Source: Stentor coeruleus (lineage: Eukaryota > Ciliophora > Heterotrichea > Heterotrichida > Stentoridae). From it: a stretch of DNA of 64,000 nucleotides. The notes under the pieces are model-generated. The model had not been told where the DNA came from. It worked only from the letters and a program-made list of their open reading frames with translations, and made no database searches. Location: assembly GCA_001970955.1 (NCBI GenBank), contig MPUH01000308.1:1-64000 (forward strand), given 5' to 3'. This document shows, one piece after another, positions 12,001 to 19,720 of this stretch. Each line of letters opens with the position of its first letter. Within the stretch, counting starts at the first letter, position 1. The position numbers and the translations under genes were made by a program.

Positions 12001-13684
12001 ATTAAGAAAAAAAGATATGTGGAGAGAAGAAGATGTTGAAGTATTCATGTGGGGTTCATTTTATTTAACTGGAGGACATGTTTTGCATTATTTATTAAGA
12101 TTAGAGCCATATTCACAAGAAGCAAAAGCATTACAAGGTGGGAATTATGATGTGCCTGATAGGCTTTTTATATCAGTTGAATTTTCTTTTGAAAGTACAC
12201 AAGGGCATGGACATGATAACAAAGAAATTGTCCCTGAGCTTTTTTATCAGCCCTGGTGTCTTATGAGTTATGGGAATAAATCATATGGTATAACACAAGA
12301 TAATATAGAAATAATCAATGTTGAATACCCAAAATGGGCTGTTTCGAGTTGGGATTTTATTAAAAAACACAAGACGCTTTTAGAGTCACATAATGTTAGC
12401 AAAGACTTAAATCTATGGATCGACCTAATCTTCGGCTATAAACAATCAGGTGAAAAAGCTGAAGAGGCTTTTAATATATACTGTGGTCCTGCTTATGAGC
12501 ATATTTTCAACAGAAAAAAAGATGAGGTTTCATTTTCAGAACTCGAGTCTTTATATGACCAAGTCTATCATTTCGGGCAAATCCCAGTATGTTTATTTAC
12601 AAAACGTTCCCATCCTAAAAAAGATGACAAAATCTATGACAACTTTGAAGACTTGTTCAATAAAAGCAACTCAGAAGAAAGTGATATTAAAAGTAGTGAA
12701 AAAGATGAAAAAAGACCAGGGACTGCTCATGCAATATTTGTGACTAGTAAACAAGTTTTTATTATAAAAAGTGTTCAAGAGAAATTTTATATCGTCAAAT
12801 ACACACAAAGGGAATTAGGAGATTTTATAGTCCCACCTTCTGAGTATAGACTAAAATTCCTTGTAAAATATGAAAACTTAAACCCGATATATGAGAATTT
12901 TAAAAATCATGGGTTTAATATTCAATTGACATATACAGATTCATCATTTTGTTTGTTTAAAGAATGTATGATTGTATCTGGTTTACATAAAACTAACTCT
13001 GTTCTTGTTCATGATTTGAAAGGAAACCTTTTAAACTTTTTTTCGTTTCATAAAAGCATTGTATCTTCAGTATGCTGCACATCGGAACTTGTGTTTTCTG
13101 GTAGTGTTGATTCAACTTTAGTGTCGTGGAAAGTTAAAGAAAAAGATCATACAAGTTTAAATCAAATTTATTATGGACATTCATCTCCTATTTTTATAAT
13201 AAAATGCCTTGAAAGCTATTCTGTTGTCATCTCAGCTAGTTATTCAGAAATTTTATTAATACATGACATACGTTCATCTGAATGTTTAAGAAAAATCCCG
13301 TATAATTTTTTTACTTTTGATGTTTCGAATCAAGGGATAATAGGTTTGATTTCTTCAACAAAAAATACAGTCACTTTTCTTGGTTTGAATGGTGAAAAAA
13401 TTTATACAAAACAAACTGAAAAAGAAATTAGAGGGATAAAATTCAATTTAGCTGGGACTGTTTGTTTTGAAGTTTATAATGATAAAATTATGATATCTGA
13501 TCCAACTGATCATAGGAAAAAAATTAGAGTTACAACTGATGGGGTTTCGGTAATTGCGATACACCCTGAAGAAAAGTTTTCAGTTGCTTGTAAGAATGCA
13601 CAGGGTGGGAAGGAGGAAACTTTGATGATTACAATTAAGAACAATAAAAAAGTCTTGCATAAGTTTATTAAAGAATTGATTTAA
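6002..13684 (+). CDS. Giant BEACH-WD40 protein (neurobeachin/LvsA class)
   Basis: About 2540 residues once the 60-nt assembly duplication around N7531 is removed; the duplication is in frame and adds 20 false residues. The first 750 residues look like armadillo/HEAT-type helical repeats. A concanavalin-A-like domain follows near 770-930 (ITRQFTICFWVYLSS). A PH-BEACH domain lies at about 1785-1900. The BEACH domain is at about 1925-2215 with YPVFPWVYSDY, MWGSFYLTGGHV, VPDRLF and DLNLWIDLIFGYKQSG, close to the canonical DLxxWIDLIFGxKQxG. WD40 repeats follow near 2310-2540. BEACH proteins of this class act in vesicle fusion and fission, lysosome size and contractile vacuole or membrane traffic. 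No intron is evident in 7.7 kb. Confidence 0.96.
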   Translation: MQKNKAELLASIKLLLNQLKTNPKNSLPTIGIRKSILYDFRKAIQNKLIKSHETVSILRQISEVLNIFLISSDLISENKSEVLVDIGKTLELLLSTSRDVDKVLKDLKEMYYEIFFASFHQMNQEMALKVVKFSDRSTTGNKFDNLTGVIMRVYSECIRRDVLQFTNEEDISNIICNTAFARIKNNKSLVDAVYTASAHMACDEYIILLGIIECLIKKLGSFKGFIEANREKIKEIFILVGKFLVIHSEKVFDGNILKEHPLSVMFKRLLKIILICKEKNEGTEFSYDIQILFQLFISQIPTDMSNENNYIVRWNILYFFEKFIIEAKNMPRIPLDIGIQDILFESFIFCSEEDDLQKKWTSIWDALVSKSESPRKLVESTCHHINQKINDQLYLSKVQNWILTQSFLGCEFIKIAVKYNMRYEIFQIHLKNLDNSSSAYLLTIIDTLSKTSETKNNENALTFLSIMLEKMQEQYIDEYQQILASIIKAHTEKALPIFLNSFAKQSNQKXTEKALPIFLNSFAKQSNQKILSGLVNTVLIMLRDERDSNLMQKELLIGGLTLHIIKNLPINIKTKESPVNYWKQTFECLSSLVKNIKDSEFKNCFCFDFANAIKIFRSESYKPYQLEIIINTIDLLREIVFNEQNNTIVNLPGATLLIEFLSYRGLENHYYELGEFLLEDPINFLYVVRANLVSIILYHLNTNNSTFWANFDTRITNALRLGISFYEFSDLIKTVSKSQENIKTLLLTSIKNALRTSCSKYCAANSVVFNGNSYAYLLFEKSAAPITRQFTICFWVYLSSNICEILLLECTEDKIEINFKNDQIHLSINDSNVITSAKLQTESWVFISLSIQLEKVVRVLNRKKAVFHIHHQNTRHKEKYENKVKLSERNDVLKVRIGSINMKNEIVKQASNSSFSKSDSPLAKLKYLHMFSKCLQEPEINILISMTWQYSFYNAPEGPLSNPKLISELQENLIYLWDSTFFYENDLKTINTLQYYPNQGILDLITLYGPKNFFFKLFDECSDVNQLLLIYKIFHKLIVYDNTWHILDENTVLLVAYYLNTRPIDNRINDIYIKLIDESNPVYGKIIFENYLSNMKCIFLSSKSKIYKGILKKFMKFKAENTLSNLVLYCDLLKRLKPMLRYDYLLPYISSPLQKIDLAVSLVLNKLWKEDENEIIGDFCQLFLYKFNEFAETNKIPFVLLHILEKVSDTQLQIDIIGLLCIKPRPETQNVFLDSPENYANIINSVLPENLSDLLVEFLLEEGIKDDKYLDTTRKIFVDIVMNRVKNLTSEKIVKHVINVFSKSINKVFELIYNRNIFPHWLIFCMKKTQFGTLFQEFAMKIFSNIVSSTDYSLNKIIEFFFEVPMLDLYMYTIQMTVFPDLETTYQFFMVFMNVEDEIIIGNSDQIIHYMDMFNSNASFMKFIDESLDIDMLSNNIKGYSRQDPDKIKQSYFLIGEYLKLNIRLLKLFPHNQEILNTLKSFLSHSNVKFFNKYSDSSNKSKQNCELYIACYLFYYLTKLYYKYPEDYLQFLQEFAYTSKIFEKISIILQMNSNDIFQSLSVEKTAAIITNSEYNNVDMLDNIKSIDNISKSFGPDFDTLMKNAKICQDVLENTPSSISYILNKKNDPWIIVYEKVSQLIKNYKRMHIPYKFGRNSEHLTNSCCLLDDDIKRFLTDSEDMTWLEIYQRSVLRFQAKLKQDYEKFRKIIEGSEKPLQLGEMEYARVRQCYDKFYRWVFLKPDKKKELKKYTKSSFVAEPSIPVSSMSQLVTRHLSDVSSVNRKSEPSLFHTSTSETLKKCVLEHFTCPAEFIKIQGTVFGTIVIFDKMIEFFSYSDIKPTSHEYIGSALNCAMVIKDLSLIWSFSEISEIILRRFIHKHTAIEILLHTGKSYLINLFKEDFRCEFIKKIHKHKSIKITCKTPSIEIENYTNDWKKHAISNFEYLMILNKYSSRSMHDISQYPVFPWVYSDYHLENLKNDSSMFRNLNYPIGAQTEKSRNSVLRKKDMWREEDVEVFMWGSFYLTGGHVLHYLLRLEPYSQEAKALQGGNYDVPDRLFISVEFSFESTQGHGHDNKEIVPELFYQPWCLMSYGNKSYGITQDNIEIINVEYPKWAVSSWDFIKKHKTLLESHNVSKDLNLWIDLIFGYKQSGEKAEEAFNIYCGPAYEHIFNRKKDEVSFSELESLYDQVYHFGQIPVCLFTKRSHPKKDDKIYDNFEDLFNKSNSEESDIKSSEKDEKRPGTAHAIFVTSKQVFIIKSVQEKFYIVKYTQRELGDFIVPPSEYRLKFLVKYENLNPIYENFKNHGFNIQLTYTDSSFCLFKECMIVSGLHKTNSVLVHDLKGNLLNFFSFHKSIVSSVCCTSELVFSGSVDSTLVSWKVKEKDHTSLNQIYYGHSSPIFIIKCLESYSVVISASYSEILLIHDIRSSECLRKIPYNFFTFDVSNQGIIGLISSTKNTVTFLGLNGEKIYTKQTEKEIRGIKFNLAGTVCFEVYNDKIMISDPTDHRKKIRVTTDGVSVIAIHPEEKFSVACKNAQGGKEETLMITIKNNKKVLHKFIKELI
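7472..7590. repeat. Duplicated 59-nt block around single N (assembly join)
   Basis: 7472-7530 and 7532-7590 are identical around N at 7531. The extra 60 nt keeps the BEACH frame open, so it would go unnoticed in an annotation and appear as a 20-residue repeat containing X. Confidence 0.9.
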
Positions 13685-14208
13685 TATTAGTTTATAATTA
13701 GTGTCGGATGATAAATTTTTAAGGTTATTTATATAGATTTGCAGTGTGATTGTTTATTTTTTTTTTTAGATTGATTGCTATTTTTTTTATGGTAAGTTTA
13801 TATATTATATACTTATTTTATAATAATCTATATAAGTTTTCTGAAGTTGTTTTAAACATCTAAACATTCTTATTTTCTATTCCTGAAAAAAAAATTTATG
13901 ACTATTTTTACTCCTATCCTAAAACTTTTACTTTATTCATAAAAAATCTAAATNTTTTTTATAACTATTTTTACTCCTATCCTAAAACTTTTACTTTATT
14001 CATAAAAAATCTAAATAAGTATATTTATAAACTTATACCTAACACTTAATCTTATATCCAAATTATGTTTATTCTATAAAAAGCATAATAAATATCTATG
14101 CAAATATATTAAATTCCAATATTTATAATTATAAAAAGTAGTCCCACTGAGNGCATAATAAATATCTATGCAAATATATTAAATTCCAATATTTATAATT
14201 ATAAAAAG
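13685..14208. other. Leading part of tRNA repeat unit A
   Basis: No protein gene. From about 13720 this is the non-coding flank of the first tRNA repeat unit and is closely matched at 14745-15100. It holds two N-flanked duplications: N13954, and N14152 with 69-nt copies at 14083-14151 and 14153-14221. The second produces a false truncated tRNA 3' end at 14139-14151. Confidence 0.6.
13900..14014. repeat. Duplicated block around N13954 (assembly join)
   Basis: About 53 nt immediately before N13954 (from ACTATTTTTACTCC) repeat right after it. The first bases differ slightly (TTATGAC against TTATAAC), which fits an overlap with a sequencing error or an allelic difference. Confidence 0.75.
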
Positions 14209-14221
14209 TAGTCCCACTGAG
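14083..14221. repeat. Duplicated 69-nt block around N14152 (assembly join)
   Basis: 14083-14151 and 14153-14221 are identical around N14152. The block covers the flank and the last bases of the first tRNA gene, so the tRNA-like fragment ending at 14151 is an artefact. Confidence 0.85.
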
Positions 14222-14282
14222 GATCGAACTCAGTACCTTCGTGTCATAGGCACGACGCTCTAACCGATTGAGCTATGGGACT
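14209..14282 (-). tRNA. tRNA-Ile-like, anticodon UAU, with C33
   Basis: A 74-nt cloverleaf. Acceptor AGTCCCA/TGGGACT pairs fully, D stem GCTC/GAGC, anticodon stem TCGTG/CACGA (all five pairs), T stem CTGAG/CTCAG with loop TTCGATC, discriminator A. A CTTTTT tract follows directly as a Pol III terminator. The seven-base anticodon loop is CCTATGA, which places UAU (isoleucine AUA) at 34-36. Position 33 is C instead of the near-universal U, and 37 is G instead of the usual A. It could be a working AUA reader, a repurposed tRNA, or a gene losing function. The stems show no decay. Confidence 0.8.
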
Positions 14283-14410
14283 TCATATTATCAAAAATTA
14301 TTCCTCATTAAATACACTAACTAAACTTAAGCTTTTTCAATATACCAAAAAGTAAAAAAAAATAAAAAAAAGTATCTCACTAAAAATCAAACCTAAAATC
14401 TCTACATATA

Positions 14411-14476
14411 TTATAGACTCAAAAAACATACTTATTTGGAAATTTGCTGGAGCTCTAGAAAATCTAGGACAGGAAA
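14411..14476 (+). pseudogene. 66-nt fragment of the SMC3 gene inside the tRNA array
   Basis: This stretch matches 16333-16398 in the coding region of the adjacent SMC3 gene, with 62 of 66 positions identical by my count and the same orientation. It sits where unit A breaks off and unit B begins, so it was probably captured as filler when the tRNA units were duplicated. It is too short to encode anything useful. Confidence 0.9.
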
Positions 14477-14598
14477 CTATATTTAATATATGAACTTATA
14501 CCTAACACTTAATCCTATATTTAAATTATGCTTATTCTATAAAAAAACATAAATATCTATGCAAAATATTAAATTCCAATATTTATAATCATAAAAAG

Positions 14599-14671
14599 TA
14601 GTCCCACTGAGAATCGAACTCAGGACCTACGTGTCATCGGCACGACGCTCTAACCACTGAGCTATGGGACT
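14599..14671 (-). tRNA. tRNA-Ile-like, anticodon GAU, with C33
   Basis: A 73-nt cloverleaf on the same scaffold as its neighbour at 14209: acceptor AGTCCCA/TGGGACT, D stem GCTC/GAGC, T stem CTGAG/CTCAG with loop TTCGATT, CTTTTT terminator. The anticodon loop is CCGATGA, giving GAU at 34-36 with C33 and G37. The first anticodon-stem pair is a T-T mismatch (TCGTG against CACGT). Eukaryotic cytosolic Ile tRNAs normally carry AAU or UAU, so GAU here is odd. With C33 and the mismatch, this copy looks less constrained and may be a pseudo-tRNA. Confidence 0.7.
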
Positions 14672-15100
14672 TCGATATTATCAAAAATTATTCTTCATTA
14701 AATACACTTTTCAATATACCCAAAAAAATTTTTTTTCTTACTAATTAAGGTTATTTATGTAGAATTTCAGTGTGATTGTACTATTTTTTTTTTAGATTGA
14801 TTGCTATTTTTTATGGTAAGTTTATATATTATATACTTATTTTATAATAATTTATAATCGTTTTCTGAAGTAGTTTTAAACATCTAAATATTCTTATTTT
14901 CTAATCCTAAGAATCTATTTTATAACTATTGTTTACTCCTATTCTAAAACTTTTACTTTATTCATAAAAAATCTAAATAACTATATTTATAAACTTATAC
15001 CTAGTACTTAATCTTATATATAAATTATACTTATTCTATAAAAATCATAATAAATATCTATGAAAGCATATTATATTCCAATATTTATAATTATAAAAAG

Positions 15101-15174
15101 TGGTCCCACTGAGGATCGAACTCAGGACCTCTGCGTTATTAGCACAGCGCTCTAACCGGCTGAGCTATGGGACC
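15101..15174 (-). tRNA. tRNA-Ile (AAU)
   Basis: A 74-nt cloverleaf with acceptor GGTCCCA/TGGGACC, D stem GCTC/GAGC, anticodon stem CTGTG/CGCAG (one G-U), loop CTAATAA, T stem CTGAG/CTCAG with TTCGATC, discriminator A and a CTTTTT terminator. The anticodon AAU with U33 and A37 is the standard eukaryotic isoleucine tRNA (A34 normally edited to inosine). It is the orthodox member of the array and probably close to the ancestral copy. Confidence 0.93.
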
Positions 15175-15515
15175 TCAATATTATCAAAAGTTATTTCCCC
15201 ATTAAATACGCATACTAAACTTAAGCTTTTTCAACATACCCTAAAGTAAAAAAGAAATTATCTTACTAAAAATCAAACCTAAGACCTCTAAACATATACT
15301 ACTAAGTTAATCTATAATCAATAATATCACTAAATCTATTTTTCAATCTAAAATCTTTAAAAACAAAATAAACATCCAATTTCATATAAATTTCACCTAA
15401 TCATATCTTATAACTTTACATAAAAACTCTATTTTTTTAGTCTATTATAATAATTACCCCTAAAAAAAAAAATGTATTTTGAAAATCCATCTTCACTGTA
15501 TCTTATAATCATATA
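15175..15515. other. End of tRNA unit C and SMC3 upstream region
   Basis: The first 120 nt belong to repeat unit C. About 15259-15300, read on the minus strand, resembles a decayed tRNA T-arm (AGGTC TTAGG TTTGATT TTTAG), and a counterpart lies at about 14375-14402. The remainder is the AT-rich leader of SMC3 with no gene. Confidence 0.4.
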
Positions 15516-18500
15516 ATGCACATCAAGCAAATTATCATTAGAGGTTTCAAAACCTATCGAGAGCAAGTGATTATTGGTCCATTAAGTGCAAAGGACAATG
15601 TTTTTGTAGGTCAAAATGGTCATGGCAAATCAAATTTTTTCAGTGCGATCATGTTTGTTTTATCAGATAAGTTTTCCAACATAAGACAAGAAGAAAAACA
15701 AAGACTAATACATGAAGGTGCAGGTGAGGCTAGTAATTCAGCTTGTGTCGAGATTATTTTAGATAATTCAGACTCCCGCCTTCCTATTGATAAGTCGACT
15801 GTATCTATAAAACGTATTTTAGAAGATAAAAAAGATGAGTTTTACATTGACAATAAACATGTGACAAAAGCAGATATAAACAATCTTCTAGAAAGTGCAG
15901 GTTTTTCTAAGTCCAATCCATATTATGTTGTCCAACAAGGTAGAGTTGCTTCTTTAGCCGGGATGAATGAATCTCAATGTTTAGACCTATTAAAAGAAGT
16001 TGCAGGTACAATAGTTTATGACGAACGCAAAACTGAAAGTGAAAAACTCATCGATGAAACCAAAAGGAAAACTGAAAAAATCCAAGAACTCATGGACAGA
16101 ATCAGAGAAAAAATCAAAGAATTACAAGGAGAAAGTGCAGAACTTCAAGATTATACAAAACTAGAAAAAGAAAGAAGGGCAATGGAATATATTTTATACA
16201 AAAACCATGTTGTAAGCGCTCAAGAAATGATTGACTCAATTGAAGCAACACAAGCTGATCTTCTTGAAAAAGTTAACAACTTAAAACTTACTCATAATAA
16301 TTTCCAAGAAGAAATCGATACATATGAAGCTTTTATAGACTCAAAAAACATACTCATTGGGAAATTTGCCGGAGCTCTAGAAAATCTGGGACAGGAAATG
16401 GGAAAACTTCAAAGCGAAAAAGTTAAAGTAGAATCGAAACTGTCGGTTTATAAGGAACAAAGGAAAAAAATAACTGAAGATTTAGCTTTGAATCAAAATG
16501 AACATAAAAAAGTTCTTCAGGATTTGCAGAAGACTGAGATTTTGTTACAAGCGCAAAGGCCTGAGTATCAGAAAATTGCTTTTGAAGAAAATAAAGCGTA
16601 TGATTTACTTAAAATAAAAAAACGCAGAAAAAACGAACTTTTTACTAAGCAAGGAAGTGTTTCTAAGTTTAAAAATCTTAAGGATCGGAATAAATTCTTG
16701 AATTCGGAACTGAAAAAACTTGAGGATTTTAGAAATGAACTTAAAGGACAAATGGATAAAGTTGCTGGGGAAATCAATAATGCAAGAAAAGAACTTAATG
16801 ATATAACTTCTAAGCTACCAATAGTGACAAATAAGTGTTATGAGGAAAAAAAATACAATGAAAATTTATCAGAAGAAATTATGAATATAAAACAATTAAG
16901 ATCAGCAAATGTGACACAACTTGCAACTTTAAGACATAAAGAAGAAGGTTTGGTTNGATCAGCAAATGTGACACAACTTGCAACTTTAAGACATAAAGAA
17001 GAAGGTTTGGTTTCACAAAAAGAACAAACAGATTCTAAGATTAATCAAAATACACAAAAACTGAGGATTCTACTTGCTGGGACACTTTTCAGCACATTAG
17101 AAAAACTAAAAAATGAATGTAAAAATCTTTCAGGTTTTTACGGCCTTTTAATTGACCTTATAATCATCCCTACAAAATTCCAAACATGTGCTGATATTGT
17201 AGCGAAAACTAAAGTTTTTTCTATAATTGTTGATACTTTTAATACTGCGAAAAAAGTTCTTGATATTAATACACGTATAGGTGGAGATCGTATAACAATT
17301 TATCCTATTGAATGGATTGATGAAATTGATTCAAAAGAACGGAATTATCCTACAGGTTCAGATTCAATTGCTTTAATAAAACAAATCAAACTTCGCGAAG
17401 GTGTAAATCCTGAAATAATACGCTTTGTGAATTTTATATTTGGTAAAACACTTTTAGTACGTAATCAAGAAGTGGCAAATCGTTATGCAAAAGATTTTAA
17501 ATTACATTGTGTTACACCTGATGGACTTATGGTTCATGCTGGTGCTTATCGTATGAGAGCAGGCTTTCATGATTTAAAAAGAGAAAGGATAAGGACTTAT
17601 AATGAATTTTCAACTTTTCAAAGTGAGATGAATACTGTGCAGCAAAGTTTGCTAGATATTATTAAAGAAAAAGATTATTATTTGAATCAAGATTCAGAGT
17701 TTGTTAGAAAAATGCAGGAAATCAGTAATGAAAAAGATAAAAGCAATGGTAGGATACAGGAGTTGAAAACCTTAGAAGCAAATATGAAGTCTTCAAAAAT
17801 TGAGATTGTAAAAAGCATTACAGAAATGGAAAGGGCTATGGAGCAATACAACAAAGAAATATCAGCAGTAGAAGATACAATTGCCGCAACTAAAGTGGAA
17901 CTAAGCAAGACTGATATTGGTGAACTAAGTAAAAATGAAGCTCATGAGTTAGAAATGCTTATAAAAGAAGTACAAGATTTAGAAAACCAGTACAAGGTAT
18001 TATCGACACAAAAAAATAACGCTGAAAGCGAAATACAACATCTTGAACAACAATTAAACCATTATCTTCCAGAAAATGAAAGAAGACTTGAAGAACTTAT
18101 AAGTGATTGTTTAGTTGCATTAGAATCTAGAGATGAATCTGATATTCAAGAAGACTGCAAGCAAGTAACAAAGCAAATTGAAAGCTGTGAAATAAATATA
18201 CATAGAACAAGTCAAGATTTAGTAGATATAAATGGGCAAGTTCGTGAATATGAAGATAAAATCAAGTCACTTAAAGAAAACCAACAACGTTTAAATCAAG
18301 AAGTTAGTGAACTGCAGACTGAGATTGAAAGGACTACTTTAAAACTCATGAACTCAATGGAAAGTAAAGAAAACTATATTAAAAAAATGGGAGCTCTAGG
18401 CTCCCTTCCAGCTGAAGAGCATGAGAAATTCAAAGGAGAAAACCCTCAAACTTTAATGAGACTTCTAGAAGACAACTCATCTAGTATAAAAAAATACCAG

Positions 18501-19139
18501 CATGTAAACAAAAGAGCCCTTGAGCAATACAATAAATACACAGAAAAACTAGAAGGCCTTAATGAGAAAATTTCTGATCTCGAGAAATCAGACAAATCCA
18601 TCAAAGACCTCCTTTCACATCTAGAAAAAGTTAAAGATGAAGCTATAATCCGTACTTTCCGTAGTGTAGCCCAGCACTTTTCTGAAGTCTTTCATGAAAT
18701 CGTCCCTCAAGGCAAAGGTCGTTTAAAAATGGTCAAAGGTGATGGTACTGGTGTAGAAAAATATGTTGGTGTAAGTATATCCGTATCTTTTTCCCGAAGT
18801 GAAGATGCTGTTTATAAAATGCAACAATTATCAGGAGGTCAAAAAACAGCAGTAGCTATAGCTCTAATAGTTGCCATACAAAGAGCAGACCCAGCTCCAT
18901 TTTACTTATTTGATGAATTAGATGCAGCTTTAGATTCCCAACTTCGTAACTCATTAGCTGCTGTAATAACTCGTTCTGCAGAAAAAGCTCAGTTTATAAT
19001 GACTACATTCAAACCAGAGCTCTGTAAAAACTCAGCTAAAATCTTTGAAGTACGTTTTAAAAATAAAGCAAGCACAATACGTCAAATAGATAAAACTAGA
19101 GCATTAGAAGTTATACAACAAATTGACCCATCTAATTAA
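15516..19139 (+). CDS. SMC3: Cohesin subunit SMC3
   Basis: About 1188 residues after removing the in-frame 57-nt duplication around N16956. The N-terminal ATPase half has the SMC3-type opening (MHIKQIIIRGFKTYREQ) and Walker A GQNGHGKSN at residues 32-40. A long coiled coil leads to the hinge at about 500-680 and back through a second coiled coil. The C-terminal head has the ABC signature LSGGQK near 1085 and Walker B YLFDELDAALD near 1112. SMC3 pairs with SMC1 and an SCC1 kleisin to hold sister chromatids together. Length and the LSDKFSNIRQEE segment fit SMC3 better than SMC1, 2 or 4. It is convergent with VPS29 with 14 nt between stop codons. Confidence 0.96.
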   Translation: MHIKQIIIRGFKTYREQVIIGPLSAKDNVFVGQNGHGKSNFFSAIMFVLSDKFSNIRQEEKQRLIHEGAGEASNSACVEIILDNSDSRLPIDKSTVSIKRILEDKKDEFYIDNKHVTKADINNLLESAGFSKSNPYYVVQQGRVASLAGMNESQCLDLLKEVAGTIVYDERKTESEKLIDETKRKTEKIQELMDRIREKIKELQGESAELQDYTKLEKERRAMEYILYKNHVVSAQEMIDSIEATQADLLEKVNNLKLTHNNFQEEIDTYEAFIDSKNILIGKFAGALENLGQEMGKLQSEKVKVESKLSVYKEQRKKITEDLALNQNEHKKVLQDLQKTEILLQAQRPEYQKIAFEENKAYDLLKIKKRRKNELFTKQGSVSKFKNLKDRNKFLNSELKKLEDFRNELKGQMDKVAGEINNARKELNDITSKLPIVTNKCYEEKKYNENLSEEIMNIKQLRSANVTQLATLRHKEEGLVXSANVTQLATLRHKEEGLVSQKEQTDSKINQNTQKLRILLAGTLFSTLEKLKNECKNLSGFYGLLIDLIIIPTKFQTCADIVAKTKVFSIIVDTFNTAKKVLDINTRIGGDRITIYPIEWIDEIDSKERNYPTGSDSIALIKQIKLREGVNPEIIRFVNFIFGKTLLVRNQEVANRYAKDFKLHCVTPDGLMVHAGAYRMRAGFHDLKRERIRTYNEFSTFQSEMNTVQQSLLDIIKEKDYYLNQDSEFVRKMQEISNEKDKSNGRIQELKTLEANMKSSKIEIVKSITEMERAMEQYNKEISAVEDTIAATKVELSKTDIGELSKNEAHELEMLIKEVQDLENQYKVLSTQKNNAESEIQHLEQQLNHYLPENERRLEELISDCLVALESRDESDIQEDCKQVTKQIESCEINIHRTSQDLVDINGQVREYEDKIKSLKENQQRLNQEVSELQTEIERTTLKLMNSMESKENYIKKMGALGSLPAEEHEKFKGENPQTLMRLLEDNSSSIKKYQHVNKRALEQYNKYTEKLEGLNEKISDLEKSDKSIKDLLSHLEKVKDEAIIRTFRSVAQHFSEVFHEIVPQGKGRLKMVKGDGTGVEKYVGVSISVSFSRSEDAVYKMQQLSGGQKTAVAIALIVAIQRADPAPFYLFDELDAALDSQLRNSLAAVITRSAEKAQFIMTTFKPELCKNSAKIFEVRFKNKASTIRQIDKTRALEVIQQIDPSN
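16900..17012. repeat. Duplicated 56-nt block around N16956 (assembly join)
   Basis: 16900-16955 and 16957-17012 are identical around the N. With the N it adds 19 codons, in frame, to the SMC3 coiled coil just before the hinge. Confidence 0.9.
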
Positions 19140-19153
19140 AACAGCAAATAATA

Positions 19154-19720
19154 TTAACTAGATTTAGTAAGTGATCCTTTACTAACATTAACATTTCCAT
19201 CAATAAGTTCATAAAGAAAAGTTGTAGCTTCTCGACCTTGTAAAGCAATAATAAGAAAACTTGGACGACTTTCTGATGTTAAAGGAGAATAAGCTCCAGT
19301 AACACTACCTGGATTGATGAAATGTTTAGAATCATAAGTTTCAATTGATGAACTATGAGTATGACCTGAGATTAATAAATCACAATCCATGATTCTTTGT
19401 ATGTTACTTAAAGCTTCTTTATCACCCCAAGGAATTACTTGATGACCATGAATTAATCCAAGTTTCCAGTCTCCGATTGTTATGAGTTTTTGTTCAGGTA
19501 AGGAAGTACCTTCATCGAAATCTCCTCGGACAAAATGCACGTTGGCTGCTAAACTTTTAAGCCAATCAGAGTGTTCTCGATTACCCACGTTACCAGTACA
19601 AAGGATGTGCTGGACTTTGCCTGGGACTAGTAATTCTTTGAATTTGTCTGGAAGGTCGACTGAACGTTGGGGGATATGCAAGTCACCTATGAGTAGGACT
19701 AACTCACCGAATTGAGACAT
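19154..19720 (-). CDS. VPS29: Retromer subunit VPS29
   Basis: A 188-residue single-domain protein with the calcineurin-like phosphoesterase fold used as a scaffold in retromer, which recycles receptors from endosomes. Motifs are close to the family standard: LLIGDLHIPQR, ILCTGNVGN, VRGDFDE, GLIHGHQVIPWGD, LLISGHTHS and FINPGSVTGAYSPL. The length equals the usual 180-190 residues. Its stop lies 14 nt from that of SMC3 on the other strand, so the 3' ends of the two mRNAs probably overlap. Confidence 0.97.
   Translation of the reverse strand: MSQFGELVLLIGDLHIPQRSVDLPDKFKELLVPGKVQHILCTGNVGNREHSDWLKSLAANVHFVRGDFDEGTSLPEQKLITIGDWKLGLIHGHQVIPWGDKEALSNIQRIMDCDLLISGHTHSSSIETYDSKHFINPGSVTGAYSPLTSESRPSFLIIALQGREATTFLYELIDGNVNVSKGSLTKSS

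Larger units (their letters stand above)
13720..15320. repeat. Tandem array of tRNA-bearing repeat units
   Basis: Three units share long non-coding flanks as well as the tRNA. Unit A (about 13722-14405) and unit C (about 14744-15300) match along their length, for example the start GGTTATTTAT, the block ending TTTATAATTATAAAAAGT just beside the tRNA, and the trailing AAACTTAAGCTTTTTCAA. Unit B (about 14490-14745) is shortened on both sides. The units lie head to tail with all tRNAs on the minus strand. This is a recent segmental duplication that has diverged by point changes and small deletions. Confidence 0.85.

Noticed and set aside
12450-12743. Separate small gene inside the BEACH coding region
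   Set aside because: It lies in another frame of the BEACH domain, which is conserved in the main frame.
14139-14151. Truncated fourth tRNA
   Set aside because: It is the end of the 69-nt duplicate around N14152 and so an assembly artefact.
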